Part shown: positions 8,247-15,944 of the stretch, piece by piece
How positions within the stretch are numbered: position 1 is the stretch's first letter
Layout: each line of letters opens with the position of its first letter
Assembly (NCBI GenBank): GCA_041497995.1
Contig: JBGQHM010000024.1
Location: forward strand, 1 to 33,274
Direction: 5' to 3'
DNA: 33,274 bases
Origin: DATKMS01 sp041497995
GTDB lineage: Bacteria > Desulfobacterota > Binatia > HRBIN30
Translations under genes and position numbers: made by a program
Notes under the pieces: model-generated
Databases searched by the model: none
The model's input: only the letters and a program-made list of their open reading frames with translations
Told to the model about the DNA's origin: nothing

Positions 8247-8642
8247 TCAGCGCTCCCGTGGGCTCTTCGTGCGGCGCGCGTAGACGCGTCCGGGCACACG
8301 CACGTTGTGGCGCGAGCGCGGTAGCGCGCGACGCGGCAGCTTCTGTGTCTTCATGTGTTCGAGGGTTGTGCGGACCGCAGTCGGATCGAGACCCAGGGTC
8401 TCGCAGATGACTACGAACGAGAACGGTGACCCACGCCGCGGCGACCGAATCCACCAGTCACCTTCCTGAGAGAGCAGGCGCGAGCCGCCGAGATAGGAGC
8501 GGATGCCGTCTTCCAATACTGCGAGCATGAGGGCTTTTGTTCCGGTGAACTGACTGCTGCGCGAAGTGCCCCCGCTGACTGTGGCCAGGCGGAGGATATC
8601 CAGGTCTTCGTCGTCGGTGATGCGGAGTGCTTCGTTCTGCAT
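8247..8642 (-). CDS. Conserved small protein of unknown function
   Basis: Starting at ATG 8642 gives 131 residues; the frame is open to 8765 but the extra N-terminal residues look non-coding. A recognisable core is TKALMLAVLEDGIRSYLGG, then a Trp-rich segment (GDWWIRSP) and FSFVVICETLGLDPTAVR. This combination resembles a group of short hypothetical proteins common in deltaproteobacterial-type genomes, where the last segment looks like a helix-turn-helix or sigma-region-like helix pair. The C-terminus is very basic. It converges with the phosphatase gene, 13 bases away. Function unknown; DNA binding is only a guess. The 287 bases upstream (8643-8929) hold GC-rich palindromic bits but no supported gene. 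Confidence 0.6.
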   Translation of the reverse strand: MQNEALRITDDEDLDILRLATVSGGTSRSSQFTGTKALMLAVLEDGIRSYLGGSRLLSQEGDWWIRSPRRGSPFSFVVICETLGLDPTAVRTTLEHMKTQKLPRRALPRSRHNVRVPGRVYARRTKSPRER

Positions 8643-8929
8643 ACAGCCGCGAACAGCAAGGACTGCGCCGCGCGGCGCTGCGGCGCGCACGCAATGCACT
8701 ATACACAGCGAGTAAGAGCGTGCGCCTCGCACGCCTGCCAGAGCTGGCGTGCGTGCCAGACGCATAGGCCGTTTGAACCTCAGTTCGGCGCAGATCGATC
8801 AGGGACGCGCGAGACGATTGGGCCCCCGATCGATGCACGTCCTCGCGTGTTCGGGAAGCTTACGCCGAGGGCCTGAGAGACGGAACCCCGGTCGTGGAAT
8901 GTGCCAGAGTGGATGAGGATGCGCGCTCG

Positions 8930-9808
8930 CTACCGCTTCCGGCGCGAACCCGCGTGCGTCGATGTGGGGGCAGCGGTCGGCAGGGAAACACCGCACCCTT
9001 CCAACGCGTGACCAACCGCACCGACGAGCTCGTTGATGGTAATCTGCCGATCTCCATTTGCGTCACCGACCGGGCACGCGGAAAGCGGCGCGGTGCCAAG
9101 GATGATGTTCACCATCGTGAGCAGTTCGTCGACTGTCACCGACCCACCGCCGTTGCAGTCACCGCTGCATGCCGGAGGCGCCGCCAGTCCTCGACAGATC
9201 CCCGTCTTGCATGCTGCGGCCACGCAACAGTCGGCATCATCCACGCAGGAGTCATTCTGGTAATCCGATGTACACACCGAGCTCGGACAGTCCGTGTCGT
9301 CCAAGCACAGCGCTCCCTGGTTGGCTCCGCCAGCGCAGATGCCGGCGCAGAACTTGCCTGTCGAAGCACATTGCGAGGCAGGACACTGGTTATCCCGGAG
9401 ACATGCAAAGGCTTTGTTCTCGCCACCAAGACACACCTTTGCAGATCCAACACACGGACTCTGATCAGCGCAGTTGAAGGTCAGGTCGCAGCACTCTGCA
9501 GCGAGGATTCCACCGGAGCAGACGCCGAGGGTCACGTCGATGCTGCATACGGGCTGGGCCGAGCACACGCCTCCCAGACACTCGCACGAGAGGCTGTCAT
9601 CACGGCCGCCGTCGCACACGCCGAGGGCGATCACGCATACGCCATTCGGCACGCAGTCGTCGTCCGACGCGCAGGCGAGGCCGCTGCGTGCGCCGCCGTT
9701 GCAGAGGAACTCTCCCGTACCCAGCGCCCCGACCAACCGAGGGATGAACGAGTCGACCAGCAGCGCGAACACCAGCGGAGCCAGGCCTGTGTAGCCCATC
9801 GTGATCAC
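8930..9808 (-). CDS. Secreted Cys-rich repeat protein with C-terminal dockerin-like domain
   Basis: 292 residues. The N-terminus (MGYTGLAPLVFALLVDSFI) is signal-peptide-like. About six imperfect repeats follow with the form C-x-GG-x-N-x-G-x-x-C-x-x-D-x-x-CP-x-x-x-C (for example AGGANQGALCLDDTDCP), probably small disulphide- or metal-stabilised units. The C-terminal part is two EF-hand-like loops, GDCNGGGSVTVDELL and GDANGDRQITINEL, closely matching the end of the 2204-4717 protein. A basic tail (AGSRRKR) follows. Likely exported or surface located; ligand unknown. The GG...C...CP repeat style is frequent in Myxococcota/Binatota-type genomes, which supports the organism guess. Confidence 0.78.
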   Translation of the reverse strand: MITMGYTGLAPLVFALLVDSFIPRLVGALGTGEFLCNGGARSGLACASDDDCVPNGVCVIALGVCDGGRDDSLSCECLGGVCSAQPVCSIDVTLGVCSGGILAAECCDLTFNCADQSPCVGSAKVCLGGENKAFACLRDNQCPASQCASTGKFCAGICAGGANQGALCLDDTDCPSSVCTSDYQNDSCVDDADCCVAAACKTGICRGLAAPPACSGDCNGGGSVTVDELLTMVNIILGTAPLSACPVGDANGDRQITINELVGAVGHALEGCGVSLPTAAPTSTHAGSRRKR

Positions 9809-9862
9809 GGCCCTCTTACGACTCTTTCGCTTCCGATTTCTCGTGCAAAGCCCCGTTTGCCC

Positions 9863-11221
9863 TCAGACGGGCAACTGCGCGGTAACGCGTGTGCCCTCGC
9901 CGGGAGTCGACTCGACAGTCAGGTCGCCGCCCAGCAAACGCGCGCGCTCGCGCATACCAAGCACCCCACCTCGTGCGCTATCGGTCGCGGCCAGCCCGGG
10001 GTCGAAGCCCTTGCCTTTGTCGACAATCTGTATCGTGAGCGTGCCATCCTCCACCCACAGACGTACTGTCGCCTGCGTCACACCTGAGTGCCGGGCCACA
10101 TTGGTCAACGCCTCCTGCACAATCCGATACGCGCCGGTTTCGATCGTCGGCGCGAGCCGCCGGTCCAGTCCGCGGTGTTCGATGTGTATCTGGATGTTTG
10201 TTCGGTGTGAGTAACGGTCCACCAGCCATAGGAGAGCCGCGAGCAATCCCAAGTCGTCGAGCATGGCTGGCCGGAGATCAAGCGAAAGATCGCGGACGCG
10301 CGCGAGCAGATCGTCGAGGTGCTGCCGCGCGTCGCGCAGATGGGCCTGTCCGGCCGGGGGCGGAATCCGGTCGATCGCATCGAGGCTCAGTTTCAGCGCA
10401 GTCAGCACCTGTCCAACCTCGTCGTGCAATTCGCGGGCGAGATGCCGCCGCTCGACTTCTTCCACCTCGATCAGCCGCTGCGAGAGCAGCTTGAGGCGTT
10501 CACGGCCGGCATCAACCTCTTCGAAGAGCCGCTTTCGCTCAACTGCCAGGGCTATCGCGTCGGCAATCTGCCCAACCAACGGCACCTGCGTCGCCATCGC
10601 ACCACCGTGTCGGCGCCACAGCAGGCTCAGGATGCCCGAAATGCCCTCATTGCCGTGGAGCGGCACACTCAAGGCGGAACGGAAGCCCTGCTCGTGTGCG
10701 AACTGCGCTATGGGGAAATCGCGTTCGCTGTCGAGGTCTGCAACCATGTGCGGCCGTCCGGACAACACGTCAGGTGCTGCAGGCATATCGGCAATGCGCA
10801 AGCGGAGGTCCGGGCTCACCAGCGGGTCTCCCGGACCCAGCGCAACGACGGTCATCCAGTCGCTCGCTTCATCAAACAAGAACAGGTCGGAGAAGTCGCA
10901 ACCCGTGATGCGCTGCAAGCCGGCGGCGACGGTCGGAAACGCCTTTGCCACGTCGACGTGGGCATTCAGCGCCTGCAGGATCTCACTCAGCACCGTGACC
11001 TCTCCGGTGTGGCGTTCGGTGCTGTCCGCGATGAGGGCGGAGACGCCCTCCGGGGACGGGGAGGTACGGACGGTCAGCCCGCGGTTCGGCAACGGAGAGT
11101 CACTTTCAATGACGGAGGGTGCACGCTCGGACGCAAGCATCTGGCTGGCGAGGCGTGCACCACATCGCAGACAGAAGCGGGCCTCTGCAGGGTTCTCGTG
11201 CTGGCACTGGGGGCACTGCAT
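9863..11221 (-). CDS. Sensor histidine kinase with zinc ribbon and GAF domain (HisKA_3 type)
   Basis: 452 residues, cytoplasmic, with no membrane segment. The N-terminus is a zinc ribbon (C3, C6, C17, C20). A GAF domain spans about 75-230, followed by a short coiled segment. The HisKA_3 dimerisation box is RRHLARELHDEVGQVL with phospho-acceptor H266, as in NarX/DegS-like kinases. The HATPase domain carries an N-box (YRIVQEALTNVARHSG), a G1 box (DKGKGFDPG) and GVLGMRERARLLGG. Such kinases phosphorylate LuxR/NarL-type response regulators, but none is adjacent, so it is an orphan. The GAF signal is unknown. On the opposite strand, just upstream of its start, lies a decayed kinase fragment of a different (HisKA) subtype. 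Confidence 0.9.
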   Translation of the reverse strand: MQCPQCQHENPAEARFCLRCGARLASQMLASERAPSVIESDSPLPNRGLTVRTSPSPEGVSALIADSTERHTGEVTVLSEILQALNAHVDVAKAFPTVAAGLQRITGCDFSDLFLFDEASDWMTVVALGPGDPLVSPDLRLRIADMPAAPDVLSGRPHMVADLDSERDFPIAQFAHEQGFRSALSVPLHGNEGISGILSLLWRRHGGAMATQVPLVGQIADAIALAVERKRLFEEVDAGRERLKLLSQRLIEVEEVERRHLARELHDEVGQVLTALKLSLDAIDRIPPPAGQAHLRDARQHLDDLLARVRDLSLDLRPAMLDDLGLLAALLWLVDRYSHRTNIQIHIEHRGLDRRLAPTIETGAYRIVQEALTNVARHSGVTQATVRLWVEDGTLTIQIVDKGKGFDPGLAATDSARGGVLGMRERARLLGGDLTVESTPGEGTRVTAQLPV

Positions 11222-11387
11222 CAGCTGTCACGTCTCGCCGGGCCACGAGTGTCGTTCACCGGCGGCGCGCGTGTCAATCGCCATACACGAGGAAAGCCGC
11301 CTGCGCTCGGCTTGTCACGCGGCGCGCCCAACCCTCTTGACCGCGGCGTTGGCGCGCGGCCTGAGCGGGTGGCGATTCGCACAGGTT

Positions 11388-11660
11388 CCGACCGACGCGG
11401 AGCTGCGGCGGGCCAACGAGGAGAAGACACGACAAGCGACGGAGCTGGAACCCAAGAACACAGAGTTGAAGGATCTGTTCTACGCCCGGTCGCACGATTT
11501 GCGCAGCCCGCTGATCAACATGTCAGGGTTCACCAATGAGCTTGAGGTGGCGATCCAAGCGCTGGCGGCGAGCCGCCTGAAGGCAGAGTTCGTGCCCACC
11601 ATGTCCCATGCGTTGCGCATGCCCTTGAATCTCCGGGCAACGCTGTCGGGTCGCCGGTCA
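11388..11660 (+). pseudogene. Remnant of a hybrid-type histidine kinase with two H-boxes
   Basis: One frame encodes coiled kinase-linker sequence (LRRANEEKTRQATELEPKN), then a first HisKA-like box (ARSHDLRSPLINMSGF). Only about 30 residues later comes a second (KAEFVPTMSHALRMPLN), which matches the usual KSEFLANMSHELRTPLN motif. No ATPase domain, own start codon or ribosome-binding site is visible, and the frame runs straight into the tRNA gene. Two H-boxes this close imply an internal deletion between tandem kinase modules, so this is a decayed fragment rather than a working gene. Confidence 0.6.
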
Positions 11661-11679
11661 GTCTACGTGATAGAAAGAA

Positions 11680-11767
11680 TGGTGGCCCTGGAGGGACTTG
11701 AACCCCCACCCGCGCAAGGCGGAGCAGATTTTGAGTCTGCCGTGTCTGCCAATTCCACCACAGGGCC
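11680..11767 (-). tRNA. tRNA-Leu (anticodon CAA)
   Basis: On the minus strand GGCCCTG (from 11767) pairs with CAGGGCC near 11684. The anticodon stem GCAGA/TCTGC encloses the loop CTCAAAA, giving anticodon CAA (Leu, codon UUG). A long variable arm (around CGCCTTGCGCG) marks a class II tRNA, and the T-arm holds GGTTCAAGTCC. The 3' CCA is encoded (TGG at 11680-11682 on the plus strand). 88 bases including CCA. Confidence 0.95.
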
Positions 11768-11774
11768 GAAACTG

Positions 11775-11868
11775 CAATGGTGAATGCTGAATGGTGAATC
11801 TTGAATGCCGCACTTTCTAGACCGGCGTTTACCGAAATTCAACATTCGACACTCGCCATTCACCATTG
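11775..11868. repeat. Imperfect 32-base inverted repeat built of TGAATGG-type heptads
   Basis: The left arm 11775-11806 and right arm 11837-11868 are complementary over 32 bases with about seven mismatches, including an exact outer match of 12 bases (CAATGGTGAATG). The spacer is 30 bases. Each arm is itself made of degenerate 7-8 base units of the GGTGAAT/CTGAAT kind. The element fills the gap between the tRNA-Leu 5' end and the stop codon of the HEAT-repeat gene. I recognise similar heptad tracts as dispersed repeats in environmental genomes. Confidence 0.7.
11814..11842 (-). promoter_or_regulatory. Putative promoter of tRNA-Leu, overlapping the inverted repeat
   Basis: On the minus strand TTGAAT (11842-11837) and TAGAAA (11819-11814) are 17 bases apart, each matching four of six sigma70 consensus positions. 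The -35 hexamer lies inside the right arm of the inverted repeat, and transcription from about 11807 would carry the left arm into the tRNA precursor leader. Read by eye. Confidence 0.4.
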
Positions 11869-11870
11869 CT

Positions 11871-12572
11871 CTATTGCGGCGGCGGTTGCTTCGGTTCGAG
11901 GAAGGTCTCCGGGACGCCTTTCAGTTCCTTCTGCTGGATCGCTTGGTGCTGCTGGACCTTGCTGAGCGCATCGCCGGCCAGGCGGCGGACGGTGGCGTCA
12001 TCGTCCGCTTTCGCGATCTGCGAGAGGGTGTCGGCCGACTCCGGAGCGCCGATGTCGCCGAGGGCGTAGATCGCTGTGCCACGTGTTGCCGCATCGAGAT
12101 CGCGCTGCAGGAACTCCATGATCGGCCGCGCGGCGCGGACGTCGCCGATCTTGCCGAGGGCGGCGAGCAGGCGCTGCTTCATCTGCGCATCGGTGGTGCG
12201 CAGGAAGAGGTGCTGGATCAATACCGGGGTCGCGTCGGTGGCGCGCATCTCGCCGAGCATGTCGACGGCCTTGGCCTGCACACGCATGTCGGAATCGCCC
12301 AACGCTTGAATCAGATACGCGACCGCCTTGGTGTCCTTGCTCGCACCCAGCGACTTTACGCCCTCCAGACGCTTGTCGGCGTCGTCGCTCTCCAGCTTCT
12401 TCACGAAGTCCTCGATGCTGGTGCCCTTGGTGCTCTTCTCGTAGCGTTGACGGACCTGCTGGCTATTGATCTGGGCCGCCGCCGGCAACGCGCTGACGAG
12501 CAGCAGCAGCGGCGTCAGCCGTAGGAATTGCCGCCACCAGCTCGGGTTCACGCCAGCGATCGGTGTCTGCAT
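11871..12572 (-). CDS. Exported HEAT-repeat protein
   Basis: 233 residues with a signal peptide (hydrophobic LRLTPLLLLVSAL, probable cleavage after PAAA near residue 33), then about five HEAT/PBS-lyase-like helical repeats. Recurring unit features are DADKRLEGVKSLG, DMRVQAKAVDMLGEM, MKQRLLAALGKIGD and ATRGTAIYALGDIG. HEAT arrays form curved scaffolds for protein binding; nothing indicates an enzyme. The C-terminus is Gln/Pro rich (LEPKQPPPQ). It lies 28 bases after the AMIN-domain lipoprotein gene on the same strand, so both probably belong to one envelope-related operon. Confidence 0.8.
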   Translation of the reverse strand: MQTPIAGVNPSWWRQFLRLTPLLLLVSALPAAAQINSQQVRQRYEKSTKGTSIEDFVKKLESDDADKRLEGVKSLGASKDTKAVAYLIQALGDSDMRVQAKAVDMLGEMRATDATPVLIQHLFLRTTDAQMKQRLLAALGKIGDVRAARPIMEFLQRDLDAATRGTAIYALGDIGAPESADTLSQIAKADDDATVRRLAGDALSKVQQHQAIQQKELKGVPETFLEPKQPPPQ

Positions 12573-12600
12573 TCCTGTGTCGCTGCCTGCGCCGCGCGCC

Positions 12601-13062
12601 TCACGACACTGGGCCGGGGAATCGAATCATGATCCAGTCGGCCATCGCGTGCACCGTGTAGGCGGGCGGCTCGTCGCCCTTGAAGTCGATGATCACGTTC
12701 AGCCCGCCGCGCTTGCGAGAGACACGTACACTTTCGATTTGCGGGTCCGACTGTGGGAGCTCGCGCTCCGGCAGATCGCTGTCTCCCGGCGGCCCCCACG
12801 CCTCCACAGTAATGCGTGCCGGGTTCTTCGAGCTCGACTCGCGCACCTGTGTGGGCAGGCGTGACAGGCGCAACAGGATGGCGCGATGGCCGTCGACGAC
12901 GCTCACCTCGAAGTTGCGCAGCACCACCGGCGCTTGGTCACCTGTCGGCGCCGCCGTCGGACCAGTCATGCGCTGCGAGCATCCAAGCACCAACAACGGC
13001 AACAACAGCGGCGCGAGCCGCACCGACGCTCTGCCCGCTGCCTTCCTTGCAAATGGGTCCAT
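12601..13062 (-). CDS. AMIN-domain lipoprotein
   Basis: 153 residues. The N-terminus is a lipoprotein signal (LAPLLLPLLVLGC, lipobox LVLGC with C28 as lipidation site). The rest resembles the AMIN domain found in PilQ and AmiC: NFEVSVVDGHRAILLRLSR, then RITVEAWGP, and DPQIESVRVSRK with a final VIIDFKGDEPPAYTV. AMIN domains are beta-sandwiches that bind peptidoglycan or position secretin and amidase complexes at the envelope. No amidase domain follows, so this is a stand-alone binder. It is probably cotranscribed with the downstream HEAT-repeat gene. Confidence 0.75.
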   Translation of the reverse strand: MDPFARKAAGRASVRLAPLLLPLLVLGCSQRMTGPTAAPTGDQAPVVLRNFEVSVVDGHRAILLRLSRLPTQVRESSSKNPARITVEAWGPPGDSDLPERELPQSDPQIESVRVSRKRGGLNVIIDFKGDEPPAYTVHAMADWIMIRFPGPVS

Positions 13063-13155
13063 TACGAAGGGGAGATAGCCGATCCCCAGAGGGCGGGCAA
13101 GCCAGCAGGTACCACCAGCCCGGTTAGCGCCGGGCGTAGATTCTTCTCCGGGCCG

Positions 13156-13884
13156 TCACTTCACCCTCCGGCCGAAGGCGGGGCGAAGCACCCGCGGCGC
13201 CGCGAGTTGGGTCTTGTCAGGGTACGGACACGGCTTGTTGATCACGCATTCCGGGCACCGCGGTGTGCGTGCCACACAGACCCGACGACCGTGATACTGC
13301 AGGAGATGACAGAAATGGATCCACTCCTTCCGCGGCACCACCTGTGTGAGATCGGCCTCGATCTTGTCGGGATCGTGTTGCGTCGTCAGCCCGAGCCGCT
13401 GCGACAACCGCATGACGTGTGTGTCGACGCCGATCGCTGGCTGCCCGAAGGCGTTGCCGAGGACGATGTTCGCGGTCTTGCGGCCGACGCCGCGTAACGA
13501 GGTGAGCTCCTCGATGGTACTCGGGACCTGCCCGTTGAAGCGCTCAAGGAGTTGCTCGCAGCAGGCTTGGACCGCTTTGGTCTTATTGCGGTAGAAGCCG
13601 GTCGGCCGGATGTCGGCCTCCAACTCCGCGGCGGCAACGCGCACATAGTCGGCCGGGCCGCGATACTTCTTGAAAAGGAGGGAGCCGGTGACCTCATTGA
13701 CCCGCTCGTCGGTACACTGTGCGGCGAGGATCAACGCAACCAGCAGCTCGAACGGCGACGAGAAGGTGAGCGCTAGCTTGGCATCCGGGTGTGCCTTCTT
13801 CAGGCGCGAGATGATTGCGGCGACCCGTTTGGCGTCGGTCTGCGCCCGCTTCTCCGCTTTTCCTTGGCTGGCGTGCCGCTTCAT
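13156..13884 (-). CDS. nth: Endonuclease III (DNA glycosylase/AP lyase)
   Basis: A base-excision repair enzyme for oxidised pyrimidines. All family landmarks are visible: the helix-hairpin-helix LRGVGRKTANIVLG with the catalytic Lys (GRKTA), the catalytic Asp in GVDTHVMRLSQRLGL, and the C-terminal 4Fe-4S loop with spacing C-x6-C-x2-C-x5-C (CVARTPRCPECVINKPC). I prefer ATG 13884 (MKRHASQGK, 242 residues); an in-frame ATG at 13932 would add 16 unconserved residues. It is 93 bases upstream of the AMIN gene on the same strand, but a functional link is not obvious. Confidence 0.95.
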   Translation of the reverse strand: MKRHASQGKAEKRAQTDAKRVAAIISRLKKAHPDAKLALTFSSPFELLVALILAAQCTDERVNEVTGSLLFKKYRGPADYVRVAAAELEADIRPTGFYRNKTKAVQACCEQLLERFNGQVPSTIEELTSLRGVGRKTANIVLGNAFGQPAIGVDTHVMRLSQRLGLTTQHDPDKIEADLTQVVPRKEWIHFCHLLQYHGRRVCVARTPRCPECVINKPCPYPDKTQLAAPRVLRPAFGRRVK

Positions 13885-13986
13885 GGTGGGCTCGATGCGC
13901 CGACATCTACTAGAGAGCGCCATGCCTATCAATGTGGGGCTCCAACCGATGGTGGGGCCTCCTCGCCGTTCCTTACTCGCAATCGC

Positions 13987-14015
13987 TTGACAGAGCTGTG
14001 CTGCGCGCTAAGGAT
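13987..14015 (+). promoter_or_regulatory. Possible promoter for the 14120 gene
   Basis: A perfect TTGACA at 13987-13992 is followed after 17 bases by AAGGAT (14010-14015), a poor -10. It is the best -35 candidate in the divergent region upstream of the 14120-15174 genes. Weak evidence. Confidence 0.25.
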
Positions 14016-14119
14016 CATCCATATGATTCGGCCAGTCGCCACCGCCCCACGGCTCTTCCGTACAGGTTGCACGGGCTCCCGGTGGAGCTGATCCCCCTGT
14101 CCGCTACCTATCCCATACC

Positions 14120-14527
14120 ATGACAAAACGATTGCGACTGGTGACGTTGCTGCTTGTGCTTGCCGTGGCCGGCGTCTTGGCCACGGTCTTCCGCCCGCAG
14201 GCCGAGGAGGTTGGGGAGAGCGAGCCGCCTTCGGTGAGCGAGTCCGACCTGCAACTGTACATCACGGTCTATGCTGCGATGCAGGAGGATCACGACCTCA
14301 CCATCGAAAATGCGATCAAGTCGCACCAGATCTCGCTGGACGACTTCCGCCAACTCGAACGCCGCATCCAGGGCCAGCCGCGCCTGGTCGAACGCGTCCG
14401 CCAAGCCCTGCTCGATCAAGTCAAAGCCAACTCGACCTTCGCGCTGTCGACGGCGACGCCCACGCCGGGCGAAGTGCCCAAGCGCGCACACGAGCCGGAG
14501 AAACACCAGAAGCGCCAAAAGAAATGA
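14120..14527 (+). CDS. Small membrane-anchored protein of unknown function
   Basis: 135 residues. A short basic start (MTKRLR) precedes one hydrophobic segment (about 7-23, VTLLLVLAVAGVLATV), so it is an inner-membrane anchor or uncleaved signal. The soluble part is helical and charged, with SDLQLYITVYAAMQEDHDL and SLDDFRQLERRIQGQPRLVE, and the C-terminus is Lys/His rich (EKHQKRQKK). I do not recognise a family. No convincing Shine-Dalgarno sequence precedes the ATG. It is the first of three small plus-strand genes before the uracil-DNA glycosylase. Confidence 0.6.
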   Translation: MTKRLRLVTLLLVLAVAGVLATVFRPQAEEVGESEPPSVSESDLQLYITVYAAMQEDHDLTIENAIKSHQISLDDFRQLERRIQGQPRLVERVRQALLDQVKANSTFALSTATPTPGEVPKRAHEPEKHQKRQKK

Positions 14528-14600
14528 CGTGAAGCGTCGTTCGTGAGGCGTGCGCAACCGACCAAGATTCTCTCCGTGCGCGCTCCCCGGCTCAGCTTCC

Positions 14601-14816
14601 ATGTTCGTCGACGTGAGTTGCAAAAAGTGCGGGAGCCGCAAGCGCCTCGATGTGGGAGCACCCGCTGCCGGACAGACCATGGAAGAGCACTTGCGCTTCG
14701 TCACCGACCGGTTGTCGCACCAGCCCAGCTTCGGGTGCTTCGGCGGCCACTTCGAATTGGCTCCGCCCGTGCCGCGCTTCTGGAATGTTCACTGGGAGAC
14801 TTTGGACGAGTCATGA
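14601..14816 (+). CDS. Small CxxC protein of unknown function
   Basis: Starting at ATG 14601 gives a 71-residue protein, MFVDVSCKKCGSRKRLDVG..., with one CxxC pair near the N-terminus, then TMEEHLRFVTDRLSHQPSF and the aromatic-rich CFGGHFELAPPVPRFWNVHW. I have seen this pattern in short conserved hypothetical proteins of soil bacteria; a third Cys (CFGGH) and a His could complete a metal site, but that is inference. The upstream in-frame ATG at 14550 would add 17 residues that do not look conserved. Confidence 0.6.
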   Translation: MFVDVSCKKCGSRKRLDVGAPAAGQTMEEHLRFVTDRLSHQPSFGCFGGHFELAPPVPRFWNVHWETLDES

Positions 14817-14913
14817 ACGCAGCTCATGCTGTCGCCGGCTTCGCGGCGCTTGCACTTCCGCGACGTCGCGGGCAGACTTCCGACAGAGGTCTCCCCGTAT
14901 GAAGGAGAGAGAA

Positions 14914-15174
14914 ATGCCCGACGAACACGACGAGTCTTCCCCGCCGGATCCACAGGAAGCCCTGCGCATGCTCGATGACGCGCGCAGCCGGCTGCGCACG
15001 GCGATCTGGGCCCTGCACGGGATGCACCAAGACCTGAGCGCGCTGTCCGTCGATGATTTGGCCGACATCGAGCACCTCCTCACCGAGATTCTCGATAACG
15101 CCCTGACTCCCTGTTACGAGGCGATGAGCCAAGTGCTGGGAGGAGACGCGAACGGCGCCGTGACCACCCACTAA
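14914..15174 (+). CDS. Small helical protein of unknown function
   Basis: 86 residues from ATG 14914 (MPDEHDESSPPDPQEALRML). AGGAG at 14903-14907 with six bases spacing decides this start over ATG 14899, five codons upstream. After an acidic, Pro-containing N-terminus come two predicted amphipathic helices, SRLRTAIWALHGMHQDLSAL and DIEHLLTEILDNALTPCYEA. No family recognised; the helical hairpin could be a protein-binding module. It lies 42 bases before the uracil-DNA glycosylase gene on the same strand. Confidence 0.55.
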   Translation: MPDEHDESSPPDPQEALRMLDDARSRLRTAIWALHGMHQDLSALSVDDLADIEHLLTEILDNALTPCYEAMSQVLGGDANGAVTTH

Positions 15175-15216
15175 TCGGCACGCAGTCACTGGGATCGCTG
15201 CGGAAGCGGGTTGGTG

Positions 15217-15936
15217 ATGCGGCGATCCGATCCGCAGAAACCGCCGCCGCGCCTGCCGTCGGCGTTGGCAGCGCTCCGCAGGGAGGTCGTCATCTGCCGC
15301 CGCTGCCCGCGCCTGGTCGCGTACCGCGAACGCGTCGCACACGAGAAGCGCCGCGCCTTTCGCGACTGGGACTACTGGGGCCGGCCCTTGTCCGGTTTCG
15401 GCGATCCTGCCGCACGCGTCGTCGTGATCGGCCTCGCACCCGCCGCACACGGCGGCAACCGCACCGGCCGCATCTTCACAGGAGATCGCAGCGGCGATTG
15501 GCTGTACGCCACGCTGCACCGCTTCGGCTTCGCCAATCAGCCAACGTCAACGCAGCGCGACGATGGTTTGCAGCTCACCGATGCCTGGGTGACGGCAGCG
15601 GCACGGTGTGCGCCGCCGGACAACAAACCGACCAACGAGGAGTTCGACAATTGCCGTCCCTTCCTGCTGCGCGAGTTCCAGTTGCTGCGCCGGCTGCAAG
15701 TCGTGATCGCGCTGGGACGCATCGCATTCGACGCCTTCTGGGCGGTGCGCCAGGCGAGCGGGCAGCCGCCGCCGCGCCCACGCCCGCAGTTCGCGCACGC
15801 GGCGGTGTATCCGCTGGGTGACCTGACGCTGATCGGCTCGTATCATCCGAGCCAACGCAACACACAAACCGGTATGCTGACGCAGGCGATGTTCGACCAG
15901 GTGTTCGCCGCCGCGCGCCAGTTGCTGCGCACCTGA
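15217..15936 (+). CDS. Family 5 (UdgB-type) uracil-DNA glycosylase
   Basis: A 239-residue base-excision repair enzyme that removes uracil and other deaminated bases. The family 5 motif GLAPAAHGGNRTGRIFTGD (72-90) replaces the catalytic Asp/Asn motif of other uracil-DNA glycosylases. The second motif is GSYHPSQRNTQTG (207-219, H210). Four Cys that would bind a 4Fe-4S cluster are at 27, 30 (ICRRC), 131 and 146. The start could be TTG 15211, GTG 15214 or ATG 15217; I take the ATG. The gene ends eight bases before the methyltransferase gene, so the two are probably cotranscribed. Confidence 0.9.
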   Translation: MRRSDPQKPPPRLPSALAALRREVVICRRCPRLVAYRERVAHEKRRAFRDWDYWGRPLSGFGDPAARVVVIGLAPAAHGGNRTGRIFTGDRSGDWLYATLHRFGFANQPTSTQRDDGLQLTDAWVTAAARCAPPDNKPTNEEFDNCRPFLLREFQLLRRLQVVIALGRIAFDAFWAVRQASGQPPPRPRPQFAHAAVYPLGDLTLIGSYHPSQRNTQTGMLTQAMFDQVFAAARQLLRT

Positions 15937-15944
15937 CTGCCACC

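Noticed and set aside
8894..10087. Long plus-strand frame opposite the Cys-rich protein
   Set aside because: The minus-strand frame has a signal peptide, regular Cys repeats and EF-hand loops; the plus-strand frame has none.
10263..11387. Plus-strand open frame antisense to the sensor kinase
   Set aside because: The kinase on the minus strand has every expected motif. Only the end of this frame (11388-11660) carries recognisable sequence, and it is kept as a pseudogene.
11680..11767. tRNA-Leu as an active integration site
   Set aside because: No integrase and no duplicated tRNA 3' end were found nearby; only a decayed kinase fragment adjoins it.
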